DNA of 64,000 bases from Luteipulveratus halotolerans (lineage in GTDB: Bacteria > Actinomycetota > Actinomycetes > Actinomycetales > Dermatophilaceae): the NCBI RefSeq assembly GCF_001247745.1, contig NZ_LAIR01000002.1, positions 310,001-374,000 on the forward strand, given 5' to 3'. Position numbers and translations under genes: made by a program. The notes beneath the pieces were generated by a model. The model did not search any database and had not been told where the DNA came from. It saw only the letters and a list, made by a program, of their open reading frames with translations. Below, piece after piece: positions 7,205 to 15,158 of the stretch. How positions within the stretch are numbered: the stretch's first letter is position 1; each line of letters opens with the position of its first letter.

Positions 7205-8359
7205 ATGACTTCGGTTCGCCGCACCGCTCGTACGACGCTCGCCGGCCTCCTCGTCGCAGCCTCCGTCGCCTCGGTGGCCGGGTGCTCCGGTGACGACTCC
7301 GGCTCGGCGACGACCGGGTCGGCAGCGGCGCCGACCACGACGACCGGCGCGGCCGCGGCCACGAGCTCGCCCGGCAGTGCGTCCACCTCGTCGGCCGCTC
7401 CGTCCGGTCCGGCGCTCGCGGCGGGCAACGGCACGCTCACACCGCAGGTGCTGCAGCGCCTCGGCAAGACGTCGTTCACCGACGCCGAGCTGGCGGGTGC
7501 GTCCCGCGGCACCTGGAAGGGCACCGGCATCGCGGTCCGTGCCCAGGGCCAGGACGTCACGCTGCTGGTCAAGGAGGGCGCCACCTGGAAGATCGTCGGC
7601 GGCTGGTGGCCCTCGAAGGGCGCGCCGGGCCCCTACCTCGGCGGCAAGCGGCACGTCGTGGCCCTCGGCTCCGACGCCCGCCTCGGGCAGGACATCCAGC
7701 ACAGCCGCGCCGACACGATCCAGGTCGTCGGGGTCGACGGCAAGGGCGGCGGCGGCATCCTCGGCCTGCCGCGTGACACGCTCACGACCCTCCCGAACGG
7801 CAGCCAGGGCAAGATCAACGGCGCGATGGTCTCGGGCGGGCCGGCCGGGATGGCCCGGACGGTCTCGCGGACCACCGGCATCCCGTTGCAGGGATATCTG
7901 CTGACCGACTTCGTCGGGTTCCAGCGGGCGGTGCATGCGATCGGCGGCATCACGGTCACGCTCAAGCGCCCGGTCAAGGACGTGCCGGCCGGCACGCACA
8001 ACCTCACCGCCAAGCAGGCCCTCACCGTGGCGCGCGAGCGCAAGTCGTTGCCCGGCGGTGACTTCGACCGGTCCGCCAACCAGGGCCTGATCCTGATGAG
8101 CGGCTACGCCAAGCTGCGCACCCTCGGCCCGACCCGCCTGCCCGGCCTGATGACCGCGATCAGCCCGCACATGAGCTCCGATCTCACCCCGGCGCAGGTG
8201 CTGACTCTGCTCGCGAGCGCCTACCAGGCCAACCCGTCGCGGGTCGGCCGCAGCGTCGCCGACGGCCAGGCCGGCAGCGGACCGGGGGGTGCGTCCGTCG
8301 TACGCCTCACGCCGGCGGCGAAGGCCGAGTTCGGACGCTTCCGCGACGGCAACCTGTGA
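7205..8359 (+). CDS. LytR-CpsA-Psr (LCP) family lipoprotein
   Basis: A 384-residue exported protein. The N-terminus is a lipoprotein signal with lipobox VAGC at about residues 23-26, then a Ser/Thr/Ala-rich linker to about residue 75. The LCP domain runs from about 145 to 310: VVALGSDAR, SRADTIQVVGVD, LGLPRDTL, the DFVGFQRAVHAIGGI segment and LTVARERKSLPGGDFDRSANQ. These carry the conserved Arg and Asp residues that bind pyrophosphate lipid. LCP enzymes transfer undecaprenyl-linked glycopolymers to peptidoglycan. Lipid anchoring instead of the usual N-terminal helix is less common. It is a single gene, followed after 18 bp by an acetyltransferase with its own promoter. Confidence 0.88.
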   Translation: MTSVRRTARTTLAGLLVAASVASVAGCSGDDSGSATTGSAAAPTTTTGAAAATSSPGSASTSSAAPSGPALAAGNGTLTPQVLQRLGKTSFTDAELAGASRGTWKGTGIAVRAQGQDVTLLVKEGATWKIVGGWWPSKGAPGPYLGGKRHVVALGSDARLGQDIQHSRADTIQVVGVDGKGGGGILGLPRDTLTTLPNGSQGKINGAMVSGGPAGMARTVSRTTGIPLQGYLLTDFVGFQRAVHAIGGITVTLKRPVKDVPAGTHNLTAKQALTVARERKSLPGGDFDRSANQGLILMSGYAKLRTLGPTRLPGLMTAISPHMSSDLTPAQVLTLLASAYQANPSRVGRSVADGQAGSGPGGASVVRLTPAAKAEFGRFRDGNL

Positions 8360-8364
8360 CGGCC

Positions 8365-8370
8365 TAGGCT
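8365..8370 (+). promoter_or_regulatory. -10 element TAGGCT, leaderless-type
   Basis: TAGGCT is followed by 7 bases and the GTG start of the acetyltransferase. Confidence 0.6.
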
Positions 8371-8377
8371 CGCTCGG

Positions 8378-8911
8378 GTGGACACGCAGCCGACCTCCGC
8401 ACCGCAGCGCGACGCCCGACCGGTCGTCCGTCGTGCGCGTGCCGCCGATGTGCGCGAGATCCGTGAGCTGGTCCGCCCCTATGTCGACCGGCGCGCGATC
8501 GTGCCCAAGCCGGCGGTTGCGTACTACGAGTCGCTGCAGGAGTTCCGGCTCGTCGAGCTCGACGGCCGGCTCGCCGGCTGCGGGGCGCTGCACGTCATGT
8601 GGGACGACGTCGCCGAGGTGCGCACGCTGGCGGTCGCCGACTGGGCCAAGGGTCGCGGGGTCGGGGGCGCCGTGCTGCGGGGGCTGCTCGACGACGCGCG
8701 CGAGATCGGCGTACGCCGGGTGTTCTGCCTGACGTTCGAGACCGGCTTCTTCGCCCGGCACGGGTTCGTCGAGATCGACGGGCAGGCGGTCGAGCCGGCG
8801 GTCTACGCCGAGCTGCTGCAGTCGTACGACGAGGGCGTGGCCGAGTTCCTCGACCTCGACCGGGTGAAGCCCAACACCCTCGGCAACACGCGAATGTTGT
8901 TGGAGCTGTAG
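8378..8911 (+). CDS. Stand-alone amino-acid N-acetyltransferase (N-acetylglutamate synthase type)
   Basis: A 177-residue GNAT protein that probably makes N-acetylglutamate from glutamate and acetyl-CoA, the first step of arginine synthesis. It shows VVRRARAADVREIREL at the start, the acetyl-CoA loop WAKGRGVGGAVL near residue 90, and the family tail RVFCLTFETGFFARHGF. This ending is typical of the short ArgA-like enzymes of actinobacteria, which lack the kinase-like domain of E. coli ArgA. Translation starts at GTG 8378 with no Shine-Dalgarno but a -10 box 7 bases upstream, so the message is probably leaderless. No arginine genes are nearby. Confidence 0.82.
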   Translation: MDTQPTSAPQRDARPVVRRARAADVREIRELVRPYVDRRAIVPKPAVAYYESLQEFRLVELDGRLAGCGALHVMWDDVAEVRTLAVADWAKGRGVGGAVLRGLLDDAREIGVRRVFCLTFETGFFARHGFVEIDGQAVEPAVYAELLQSYDEGVAEFLDLDRVKPNTLGNTRMLLEL

Positions 8912-9008
8912 GAGATTCGGCGGCTCGGAACCACCTCGCCCGTCACGTAGTCGGACCCTCGTTCGCGTATCGACGAGGGGCGGGAAGCCGCCCGAGGAGT
9001 TGTTTCCT

Positions 9009-9986
9009 GTGGGTTCCACCATGCCCGATTCCACGTCACACCACGGCCGGCCGAGCCGTCGTACGGTCCTCGGCGGTGCAGCCGCTGCCGTCACGGCGAC
9101 GGCCATCGGCTTCTCGTTCAAGGACGCGCCCGGCGCCAGCGCCAAGGGCCACCGCATCCGGCCCCGCTCGGAGTGGGGCTTCGACGGCTGGGCCAAGAAG
9201 GTCGACTCGGTGCCGCGCGGCAAGCGCACCCACTTCGTCGTGCACTGGCAGGGCCCCAAGAGCAACTGGCTCAAGGACCTGTTCAAGGATGACGAGATCA
9301 AGAACGGTCCGGGCGCACCCAAGCAGATGCACGAGATCGCCAAGGACGACGACGGCCCCGGCATCGAGTACAGCTTCGTGATCACCCAGAAGGGCGAGAT
9401 CTGGGAGGGCCGCGGGTTCGACCTGTTGGCCGGCGCGGTCGAGGGCTTCAACACACTGGCGATCTCGGTGCAGATCCACATCCGCGAGGGCGACTCGCCC
9501 AGCGACGAGGCGATGCGTGCTCTGGAGTGGCTCTACTTCGAGACCAACCGGGTGCTCAGCCGACCCGGGCGCTCGCACATCACCGAGCCGCTCACGATCA
9601 GCGGCCACAACGACCACTACGGCACCGAGTGCCCTGGCCCCGACCTGAAGCGATGGGTCGACGACGACGGCCCCCGCCTGCGGCGTGAGGCGCAGGAGGA
9701 CTTCGCCGCGCCGCCGTTCGAGGGCGGTAGGCAGGTGCTCCCGTTCCCGGGTGAGAAGGCGTTCCGCATCGGCAAGTCGGACCCGGCGGTGCTCGACCTC
9801 GACAAGGCGCTGATCGCGAAGGGCTACACGAAGCACCACGACGGCAACGGCTATCAGGCCAGCCGCACGTTCACCGAGGCGACGCGTCTGAACGTGCGCG
9901 ACTTCCAGCTCGCCCAGGGCTGGCGTGGCAGCGGCGCCGACGGCTACCCGGGCCCGCAGACGTGGGACCGCCTCGTCAACGGCTGA
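9009..9986 (+). CDS. Tat-exported N-acetylmuramoyl-L-alanine amidase with peptidoglycan-binding domain
   Basis: A secreted amidase of 325 residues. The N-terminus carries a twin-arginine signal (PSRRTVLGGAAAAV) with cleavage expected near ASA. The Amidase_2 domain spans about 45-215: RPRSEWGFDGW, the zinc ligand His in THFVVHWQG, IEYSFVI, and the second metal site around SGHNDHYGTECPG. The C-terminal 70 residues (DLDKALIAKGY ... VRDFQLAQGW ... GPQTWDRL) form a PG_binding_1 domain. GTG 9009 has AGGAG 9 bases upstream; TTG 9000 is too close to it and ATG 9021 rather far. It cleaves the bond between MurNAc and the peptide outside the membrane. Confidence 0.88.
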   Translation: MGSTMPDSTSHHGRPSRRTVLGGAAAAVTATAIGFSFKDAPGASAKGHRIRPRSEWGFDGWAKKVDSVPRGKRTHFVVHWQGPKSNWLKDLFKDDEIKNGPGAPKQMHEIAKDDDGPGIEYSFVITQKGEIWEGRGFDLLAGAVEGFNTLAISVQIHIREGDSPSDEAMRALEWLYFETNRVLSRPGRSHITEPLTISGHNDHYGTECPGPDLKRWVDDDGPRLRREAQEDFAAPPFEGGRQVLPFPGEKAFRIGKSDPAVLDLDKALIAKGYTKHHDGNGYQASRTFTEATRLNVRDFQLAQGWRGSGADGYPGPQTWDRLVNG

Positions 9987-10015
9987 CCCGAACCTCCCGC
10001 GTCACCATGCTGCGA

Positions 10016-10059
10016 ATCTCGTCTGTCCGGCACTCCATGGAGTGCCGGACAGACGAGAT
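10016..10059. terminator. Bidirectional terminator: 44-bp perfect palindrome
   Basis: Twenty-two bases starting ATCTCGTCTGTCCGGCACTC are mirrored exactly, centred between 10037 and 10038 with no loop. It lies between convergent genes and can form one very long hairpin on either strand. Confidence 0.8.
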
Positions 10060-10078
10060 ATGTCGCTGGGTCGGTGGC

Positions 10079-10663
10079 TCAGTCGCCGATGCGGAAGGAG
10101 CGGCCCTTGCCGTGACAGATCTGGTAGGCGTCGGACATGGGGCGGTCATCGAGCACCGCTGTGCTGCAGAGGAACTCGCCGACCTGGGCGTATCCACCGT
10201 TGCCCTGGACGTTGCCCGACTCGATCGCGCGGCCGTAGCCGCGGGCGGTGCTGCGCACGAGCGTGCAGCTGATGCGGCCGGTCATCACGACGAGCGGTTC
10301 GCCTGCCGTGCTGCAGTCGGTGCCAGGACCGGCCAGGGTGGCGGTCGTCCGGGTCGGAGCAGGGTCGGACGGGCCGGGCTCGGTCGTCGGGCGCTGCGAC
10401 TTCGGGGTCGTCGGTCGCGATGACGCCGAGGTCGGCGACGGGGTCGTGCTCGGCACGGACGTCGACGAGCCGGGCAGCGAGGTGAACCATGTGGTCGTCG
10501 TCGCGGTGGTCGCCGGCATGGTCGTCGACGGGCTCGGCGTACTCGTCGCCGCCGGCGTCGAGGTCGCGAGCGTGGTGCTGCTGCTCGAGCCGTCGTCGCC
10601 GCTGCAGGCCGCGAGGGCTGTGACCGCGAGGACGGACAGGGTCGATGCGACAGCACGGTTCAT
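10079..10663 (-). CDS. Small Ser/Thr-rich lipoprotein, unknown function
   Basis: A 194-residue predicted lipoprotein with lipobox LAAC at residues 17-20. About 90 residues of Ser/Thr/Pro linker follow, then a small C-terminal domain (about 112-194) with four cysteines (DCSTAG, ISCTLV, FLCSTA, ICHGKG). The last residues YQICHGKGRSFRIGD lack any known motif. It resembles other actinobacterial surface lipoproteins in design, a disordered stalk with a small disulfide-bonded head, but I do not recognise the head. It has its own promoter (TAGGGT at 10696-10701) and an AGGGGG-type ribosome site. Confidence 0.7.
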   Translation of the reverse strand: MNRAVASTLSVLAVTALAACSGDDGSSSSTTLATSTPAATSTPSPSTTMPATTATTTTWFTSLPGSSTSVPSTTPSPTSASSRPTTPKSQRPTTEPGPSDPAPTRTTATLAGPGTDCSTAGEPLVVMTGRISCTLVRSTARGYGRAIESGNVQGNGGYAQVGEFLCSTAVLDDRPMSDAYQICHGKGRSFRIGD

Positions 10664-10695
10664 GGACGAGCCCCCTCGGCGTGACGACAGGTGCG

Positions 10696-10701
10696 ACCCT
10701 A
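10696..10701 (-). promoter_or_regulatory. -10 element TAGGGT for the lipoprotein gene
   Basis: TAGGGT on the minus strand, about 32 bases before the start codon. Confidence 0.4.
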
Positions 10702-10714
10702 GCGCCGACCCCCG

Positions 10715-11668
10715 TCAGCGCGAAGCAGCGTAGAGCCGGCGTACGACGTCCTCGATGTCGGGCTCCTCGATCGACAGGTCGCGCACCTCGGCGCGCTCGG
10801 ACACCGCGGCGAGCACGGCTGCGGCCGTCGTGTGCTCGGCGTCGAACGCGAGTCGCTGCTGCAGCCCGCGGCTCTCACTGCCGAGGTGCTGCGTCGCCGG
10901 CAGGCCGACCAGGTCGGACGTCGGCTCGGCGAGGTCGACGACCAGCACCCGTTGGGCACCGACGCGCCGCGACAGACCGGTGAGGGTGCCGTCGTACGCG
11001 AGGTGCCCGTGGTCGACGACCAGCACCCGCTCGCACAGCCGCTCGATGTCACCCATGTCGTGGGTGGTGAGGAGCAGCGTCGTGCCGTGTGACCGGCGCT
11101 CTTGCACCAGGAACTCGCGCAGCCGCTGCTTGGACAGCACGTCGAGGCCGATCGTCGGCTCGTCGAGGATGACCAGCTGGGGCGAGTGCAGCAGGGCCGC
11201 AGCCACCTCGGCCCGCATCCGTTGGCCCAGCGAGAGCTGCCGCACCGGCGTACTGAGGAAGTCGCCCATCTCGAGCTGTTCGACCAGCTCGTCCGTACGC
11301 CGACGCTCGCCCTCCGAGGTGAGGCGGTGGATCGCGGCGAGGATGGTGAACGACTCGCGGACGGGAAGGTCCCACCACAGCTGGGACCGCTGCCCGAAGA
11401 CGACACCGACCTGTCGCGCGAGCAGCCGCCTGTCCTGCACCGGTCGCAGTCCGCACGTCGCCACCGACCCCGAGGTCGGCACGAGGATGCCGGTGAGCAT
11501 CTTGATGGTGGTCGACTTGCCGGCCCCGTTGGCGCCGATGTAGCCGACGGCGGAGCCCGCCTCGACGCTGAACGTCATCTCGTCGACAGCGCGGATCTTC
11601 TTGCGCCGCAAGCCATCTCGTACGGTGAAGTCCCGCGTGAGTGCGTGGGTCTCGATGATGGTGCTCAT
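10715..11668 (-). CDS. ABC-2 exporter ATP-binding protein
   Basis: A 317-residue ATPase subunit. Walker A is GANGAGKST (about 50-58), the Q-loop region is VGVVFGQRSQLWWDLP, the signature is LSLGQRMRAE, Walker B is LVILDEPT, and the switch His is in TTHDMGDIE. The QRSQLWWDLP segment and the C-terminal extension of about 90 residues are typical of the subgroup paired with ABC-2-type six-helix permeases. Its ATG overlaps the upstream permease stop by 4 bases, so all three genes form one operon. The substrate is unknown; close relatives are annotated as drug or unknown-substrate exporters. Confidence 0.9.
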   Translation of the reverse strand: MSTIIETHALTRDFTVRDGLRRKKIRAVDEMTFSVEAGSAVGYIGANGAGKSTTIKMLTGILVPTSGSVATCGLRPVQDRRLLARQVGVVFGQRSQLWWDLPVRESFTILAAIHRLTSEGERRRTDELVEQLEMGDFLSTPVRQLSLGQRMRAEVAAALLHSPQLVILDEPTIGLDVLSKQRLREFLVQERRSHGTTLLLTTHDMGDIERLCERVLVVDHGHLAYDGTLTGLSRRVGAQRVLVVDLAEPTSDLVGLPATQHLGSESRGLQQRLAFDAEHTTAAAVLAAVSERAEVRDLSIEEPDIEDVVRRLYAASR

Positions 11669-12465
11669 CCGCCGCCTCCTTGGTAGTGCCGTACGCCGAT
11701 ACGCCAGAACAGCAGTGCCATCGCCCACGCCCAGATCGCCGCGAGCGGTGTGCACCAGGCCAGCCAGGACGGCAGCCACTCCGGCCCGGGGAGGCCGAGG
11801 ATCTCCAGTGCCGGCAGGTAGCCCGTGAACGCCATCGGGAAGAAGAACCCGAACAGCACCTTGAGCGGGCGGTTCCACACCGCGCCCGGCTGCGTGGCTG
11901 CGTACCGACCGCCGTAGACGAACGCGTTGGTCATCTCGGCGCCGTTGATCAGGAAGAACTGCGCACCTGCCGCCCAGACGAAAAGCGCTGAGAACACGGC
12001 GAATCCGCTGACCATCGACAGCGCGAGCAGCGCGACGACGGAGGGTGACCAGGCGATGTCGTTGACCACCAGGGCTGTGACGACGCACGCGATCCCGACC
12101 ATCGCCCGCGTCAGCCGCCGCAGGCTGATGTCGCTCGTGATCAGCTGCAGCAGCAACGGCTGCGGGCGCAGGTAGAACACGTCGAGCGTGCCGGCGCGGA
12201 TGTAGGTCGGCAGGTTGTCGCAGTGACCGAACGCCAGGTCGGTGAACGAGAACGCCACGTCGGCGAGCCCGAACACCAGGAGGATCTGGCTGAACGTGAA
12301 CCCGCCGAGGGAGTGCACGTTGTGGAACAGCACCCACACCTCGGCGAGCTCGATGATGCCGATGAGCAACGAGCTGAGCAGGTCGATGCGGAAGTTGGCC
12401 TTGTACGACCGCTGCGCCCTGACCCGGGAGGCGAGGACGGCGCGGTACGCCGCGAGGTCAGCCAC
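11665..12465 (-). CDS. ABC-2 family permease, second subunit
   Basis: A 266-residue membrane protein with about six hydrophobic segments, among them LLSSLLIGIIELAEVWVLFH, MVGIACVVTALVVND and ALLALSMVSGFAVFSALFVW. The motifs SFTDLAFGHCDNLPTYIRAGTLD and FYLRPQPLLLQ match the ABC-2 membrane family in which two different permeases work with one ATPase. It overlaps the ATPase gene by 4 bases and the other permease by 8. The partner permease carries the parallel segment FGRSDIADRIKDGSVTTDFL, so the two arose by duplication and probably form a heterodimer. Confidence 0.85.
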   Translation of the reverse strand: MADLAAYRAVLASRVRAQRSYKANFRIDLLSSLLIGIIELAEVWVLFHNVHSLGGFTFSQILLVFGLADVAFSFTDLAFGHCDNLPTYIRAGTLDVFYLRPQPLLLQLITSDISLRRLTRAMVGIACVVTALVVNDIAWSPSVVALLALSMVSGFAVFSALFVWAAGAQFFLINGAEMTNAFVYGGRYAATQPGAVWNRPLKVLFGFFFPMAFTGYLPALEILGLPGPEWLPSWLAWCTPLAAIWAWAMALLFWRIGVRHYQGGGG

Positions 12466-13264
12466 CCTGGACCTCCAGCTTGTGGCGGCCGCGTCGGGTC
12501 ACGATCTGCCCGATCAGGGCGACGGCACCCAGCCAGCCGACCTGGGCCGCGACGAGGCCCAGTGAGGCGAGCCCGTCGACGCGCCCGGACAGGACGTCGA
12601 TCGGGTACATCATCATCGACGGGAACGGTGTCGCCGTCGCGAGCGCGTGCAGCCACTGCGGGAACAGCGAGATCGGCACGAACAGCCCAGCGAGGAACCC
12701 CGAGATCACCATGTACAGCACCTGTACGCCGCGGGTCTCGACCATCCAGAACCCGGTGGTCGCGACGAGGTAGACCACCGCTGCACCGAGGGTGATGCCG
12801 AGCACCAGGCTGATCAGGCCGAGCAGGTAGGGCCAGGGCGAGCTCGGCATCGACATCCCGACGACCACGGCCCCGATCAGCACCGACGGGATGCCCCGAG
12901 GGACCAGCGCCCACAACGACTTGCCGACCTCCTGGACGATCGCTGCGGCCTGCACGTCCAGCGGGCGCAGGAAGTCGGTCGTCACCGAGCCGTCCTTGAT
13001 GCGATCGGCGATGTCGCTGCGCCCGAACAGGTTGACCGAGCCGAGCATCCCCTGGGAGAGCCAGATATAGGCACTCATGGTGCCGACGTCGTACCCACCC
13101 AGCTCACCGCCGGCGGCCTCGACCGTCGCGAACAGGACGGCGACCTTGAGGAACCCGAACGTCGCATTGGCGACCAGGCCCCCGAGTGCGGCGAGGCGGT
13201 AGGTCGACTGCTGGCGGATGCCTGCGACGAGCAGACGCCAGTAGGGGAGGAGGCTCGCACGCAC
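12458..13264 (-). CDS. ABC-2 family permease, first subunit
   Basis: A 268-residue membrane protein with about six helices (LAALGGLVANATFGFLKVAVLFAT, IPSVLIGAVVVGMS, YLLGLISLVLGITLGAAVVYLV and others). It is the first gene of a three-gene exporter operon and a paralogue of the second permease. Translation starts at GTG 13264 with no Shine-Dalgarno; TAAGTT lies 9 bases upstream, so the mRNA would have almost no leader. The divergent gluconokinase gene starts about 65 bp away and is also preceded by a leaderless-type box, so the two promoters share this gap. Confidence 0.85.
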   Translation of the reverse strand: MRASLLPYWRLLVAGIRQQSTYRLAALGGLVANATFGFLKVAVLFATVEAAGGELGGYDVGTMSAYIWLSQGMLGSVNLFGRSDIADRIKDGSVTTDFLRPLDVQAAAIVQEVGKSLWALVPRGIPSVLIGAVVVGMSMPSSPWPYLLGLISLVLGITLGAAVVYLVATTGFWMVETRGVQVLYMVISGFLAGLFVPISLFPQWLHALATATPFPSMMMYPIDVLSGRVDGLASLGLVAAQVGWLGAVALIGQIVTRRGRHKLEVQGG

Positions 13265-13273
13265 AAACGCGAG

Positions 13274-13279
13274 AACTTA
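13274..13279 (-). promoter_or_regulatory. -10 element TAAGTT for the exporter operon
   Basis: TAAGTT on the minus strand, 9 bases before the GTG start; a leader of about two bases is predicted. Confidence 0.45.
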
Positions 13280-13317
13280 CTCCGCAACGTGCCGAGGCAC
13301 AACCCTGCCAGCGGGCC

Positions 13318-13323
13318 TAGGGT
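13318..13323 (+). promoter_or_regulatory. -10 element TAGGGT, leaderless-type
   Basis: TAGGGT, then 7 bases, then the gluconokinase ATG at 13331. Confidence 0.6.
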
Positions 13324-13330
13324 GGCGGGC

Positions 13331-13921
13331 ATGACTGACGCGACGCAGCCGCAGTTCATCATCGTCATGGGCGTGTCCGGGTCGGGCAAGACGACCGTGG
13401 CCAAGGGCATCGCCGAGCGGATGGGCTGGATCTTCGCCGAGGGCGACGACTTCCACCCGAAGGCCAACGTCGACAAGATGAAAGCCGGCCACCCGCTCAC
13501 CGACGAGGACCGCTGGCCGTGGCTGCGGTCCATCGGGGCGTGGATCGACGAGCACGAGGAGGGCCGCGAGAGCGCGGTCATCACTTGCTCGGCGTTGAAG
13601 AAGACTTACCGCGACCTCCTGCGCGAGGGGCGCCAGGGCGTGCGGTTCTGCCACGTCGACGTCGATCGCGCGGTGCTGCAGGAGCGGCTCGCGCAGCGCA
13701 AGGGGCACTACATGCCGGCGTCGCTGCTCGACAGCCAGCTCGCTGATCTCGAGCCCCTGCAGAAGGCCGAGCCGGGCGTCGTCGTCCACGCCGAGGGCAG
13801 CCCCGACGAAGTGCTCGCCGATACGCTCGCCGCGCTCGGGCTGGCCGACGAACCCGCAGGCGGACGCAAGGGCATCGCCCAGGAGCCCACGGGCGAGTCG
13901 CGAGGCACCACATCTCGCTAG
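13331..13921 (+). CDS. gntK: Gluconokinase
   Basis: A 196-residue cytosolic kinase that phosphorylates D-gluconate with ATP to 6-phosphogluconate, feeding the pentose phosphate pathway. The P-loop GVSGSGKTT is at residues 14-22. Family motifs follow: EGDDFHPKANVDKMKAGHPL, DRWPWLRSI, CSALKKTYRDLLR, the HYMPASLLDSQLADLE block and EPLQKAEPG. The C-terminus carries about 20 extra hydrophilic residues (GGRKGIAQEPTGESRGTTSR) beyond the usual length. No gluconate permease or GntR regulator is next to it. Confidence 0.93.
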   Translation: MTDATQPQFIIVMGVSGSGKTTVAKGIAERMGWIFAEGDDFHPKANVDKMKAGHPLTDEDRWPWLRSIGAWIDEHEEGRESAVITCSALKKTYRDLLREGRQGVRFCHVDVDRAVLQERLAQRKGHYMPASLLDSQLADLEPLQKAEPGVVVHAEGSPDEVLADTLAALGLADEPAGGRKGIAQEPTGESRGTTSR

Positions 13922-13949
13922 CCGAGCCGGCCCGCTGGCCGAGCCGGCC

Positions 13950-14080
13950 CGCTGGTCGAGTAGGGCGAGGCGCTGGCCGAGCCCGTATCGAGACCACCGC
14001 GACCGCGCGCGACGAGTCTCCCCGCGCCGCACCGGGTCTCGATACGGCTCGCGCTGGGGCGCTCGCCTACTCGACCAGCG
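13950..14080. repeat. Intergenic inverted repeat with GTCGAGTAGGCGAG-type arms
   Basis: Two arms of about 46 bases (13950-13995 and 14035-14080) are imperfect inverse copies; each contains CGCTGGTCGAGTAGG and CCGTATCGAGACC. The stretch 13922-14286 has no gene: it holds this structure, a second hairpin (14116-14179) and a small palindrome (14226-14248). Related sequence recurs at 41822-41873. Such CGAGTAG/CGTATCGAGACC palindromes are common between genes in actinobacterial chromosomes and behave like REP elements; a transcription-end function is possible. Confidence 0.75.
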
Positions 14081-14115
14081 GTTGTGGTCGCCGCCCGAAA
14101 CAGGGTGGTGGATCA

Positions 14116-14179
14116 CTGTGCACTGGTTCGCCAGGTGAGCCATGCGAGCCCGTGGTTCACCACGCGAACCAGTGCACAG
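14116..14179. terminator. Long hairpin between convergent gntK and mutY
   Basis: CTGTGCACTGGTTCGC (14116-14131) is perfectly complementary to GCGAACCAGTGCACAG (14164-14179). The 32-base interior has partial further pairing (GGTGA/TCACC). A likely bidirectional terminator. Confidence 0.7.
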
Positions 14180-14225
14180 CGCCCGCCGAACCCCTCCTCG
14201 CCCGACAGCCGGCCCCCGCTGGCCG

Positions 14226-14248
14226 AGTAGGCGAGGCGCTCGCCTACT
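14226..14248. repeat. Short palindrome of the CGAGTAGGCGAG repeat family
   Basis: AGTAGGCGAG and CTCGCCTACT pair perfectly around GCG. It shares its core with the larger repeat at 13950-14080. Confidence 0.7.
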
Positions 14249-14286
14249 AGACCGGCGATGGTGCGGCTCAACCGGCGGGGGCGGCG

Positions 14287-15156
14287 TCAGGCGGGCAGGC
14301 GAAACCTGTTGTCCGACATCGGTTCGACGAGTCCGTCGGCGACCAGGCCGTCGAGGCAGCGCTCGCGCTGGATCTCATCGGACCAGACCTTCTCGACCTC
14401 GGCCCGGCTGACGGGTTCGTCGCTCTCGCGCAGCAGCTGCACGATGCGTCCGCGCACCTGACGGTCGGTGCCGGCCCACTTCTGACCCCGGCGGGGTGGG
14501 CCGTCGTACGCCGGTCGCCCGGCCAGCACCCATGCGCACCGGCCCAGAAGCGGGCAGTCGTCGCAGCGCGGGCCGCGGGCGGTGCAGACGAGGGCGCCGA
14601 GCTCCATGACGCCGACGTTCCACAGCCGGGCCTCCGACTCCGAGTCCGGCAGCAGCGACGCCGCGAGGTCGGACTCGGCCCTCGTCAGCGACGGAGCAGG
14701 GTGCTCGACGCCGGTGACGGCGCGGGCGTGCACCCGCCGCACGTTGGTGTCGACCACCGGCACTCGGATGCCGAACGCGAAGGCCGCGACGGCCGCGGCC
14801 GTGTAGGTGCCGACGCCCGGAAGTGCTTGCAGGTCAACGAGATTCGAGGGAACTTCGCCGTCGTGACGCTCGACCATCGCGGTCGCGGCGGCGTGCAGCC
14901 GGAGCGCTCGGCGCGGGTAGCCGAGGCGGCCCCACGCGCGTACGGCCTCACCGGAGGCGACGCCGGCCAGGTCGGCGGGAGTGGGCCAGCGAGCCATCCA
15001 CTCCTCCCACACGGGCAGGACGCGCACCACCGGCGTCTGCTGGAGCATGACCTCGGAGACGAACACGCCCCACGGCGAGCAGTCGGGACGGCGCCACGGC
15101 AGGTCGCGCTGGGCCTCGGCGTACCAGTCGAGGACGGCGTCGTGCAGGTCGGACAC
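14287..15156 (-). CDS. mutY: A/G-specific adenine glycosylase
   Basis: A 289-residue DNA repair enzyme that removes adenine mispaired with 8-oxoguanine. It shows the family opening DWYAEAQRDLPWRRPDCSPWGVFVSEVMLQQT with the catalytic Glu, the HhH-GPD segment LPGVGTYTAAAV followed by VVDTNVRRV (catalytic Asp), and the iron-sulfur cluster ligands C-x6-C-x2-C-x5-C in CTARGPRCDDCPLLGRC. The C-terminal NUDIX-like domain that checks for 8-oxoG in longer MutY proteins is absent; instead a short winged-helix-like tail ends the protein, as in many actinobacteria. GTG start, 2 bases after the disA stop, so the two are co-transcribed. Confidence 0.92.
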   Translation of the reverse strand: MSDLHDAVLDWYAEAQRDLPWRRPDCSPWGVFVSEVMLQQTPVVRVLPVWEEWMARWPTPADLAGVASGEAVRAWGRLGYPRRALRLHAAATAMVERHDGEVPSNLVDLQALPGVGTYTAAAVAAFAFGIRVPVVDTNVRRVHARAVTGVEHPAPSLTRAESDLAASLLPDSESEARLWNVGVMELGALVCTARGPRCDDCPLLGRCAWVLAGRPAYDGPPRRGQKWAGTDRQVRGRIVQLLRESDEPVSRAEVEKVWSDEIQRERCLDGLVADGLVEPMSDNRFRLPA

Positions 15157-15158
15157 GC

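Noticed and set aside
6161..9481. A very long minus-strand open frame continuing upstream of the MauE-thioredoxin gene
   Set aside because: Upstream of 7093 it lies antisense to the LCP, acetyltransferase and amidase genes and has the Arg/Gly/His-rich composition of shadow frames in high-GC DNA.
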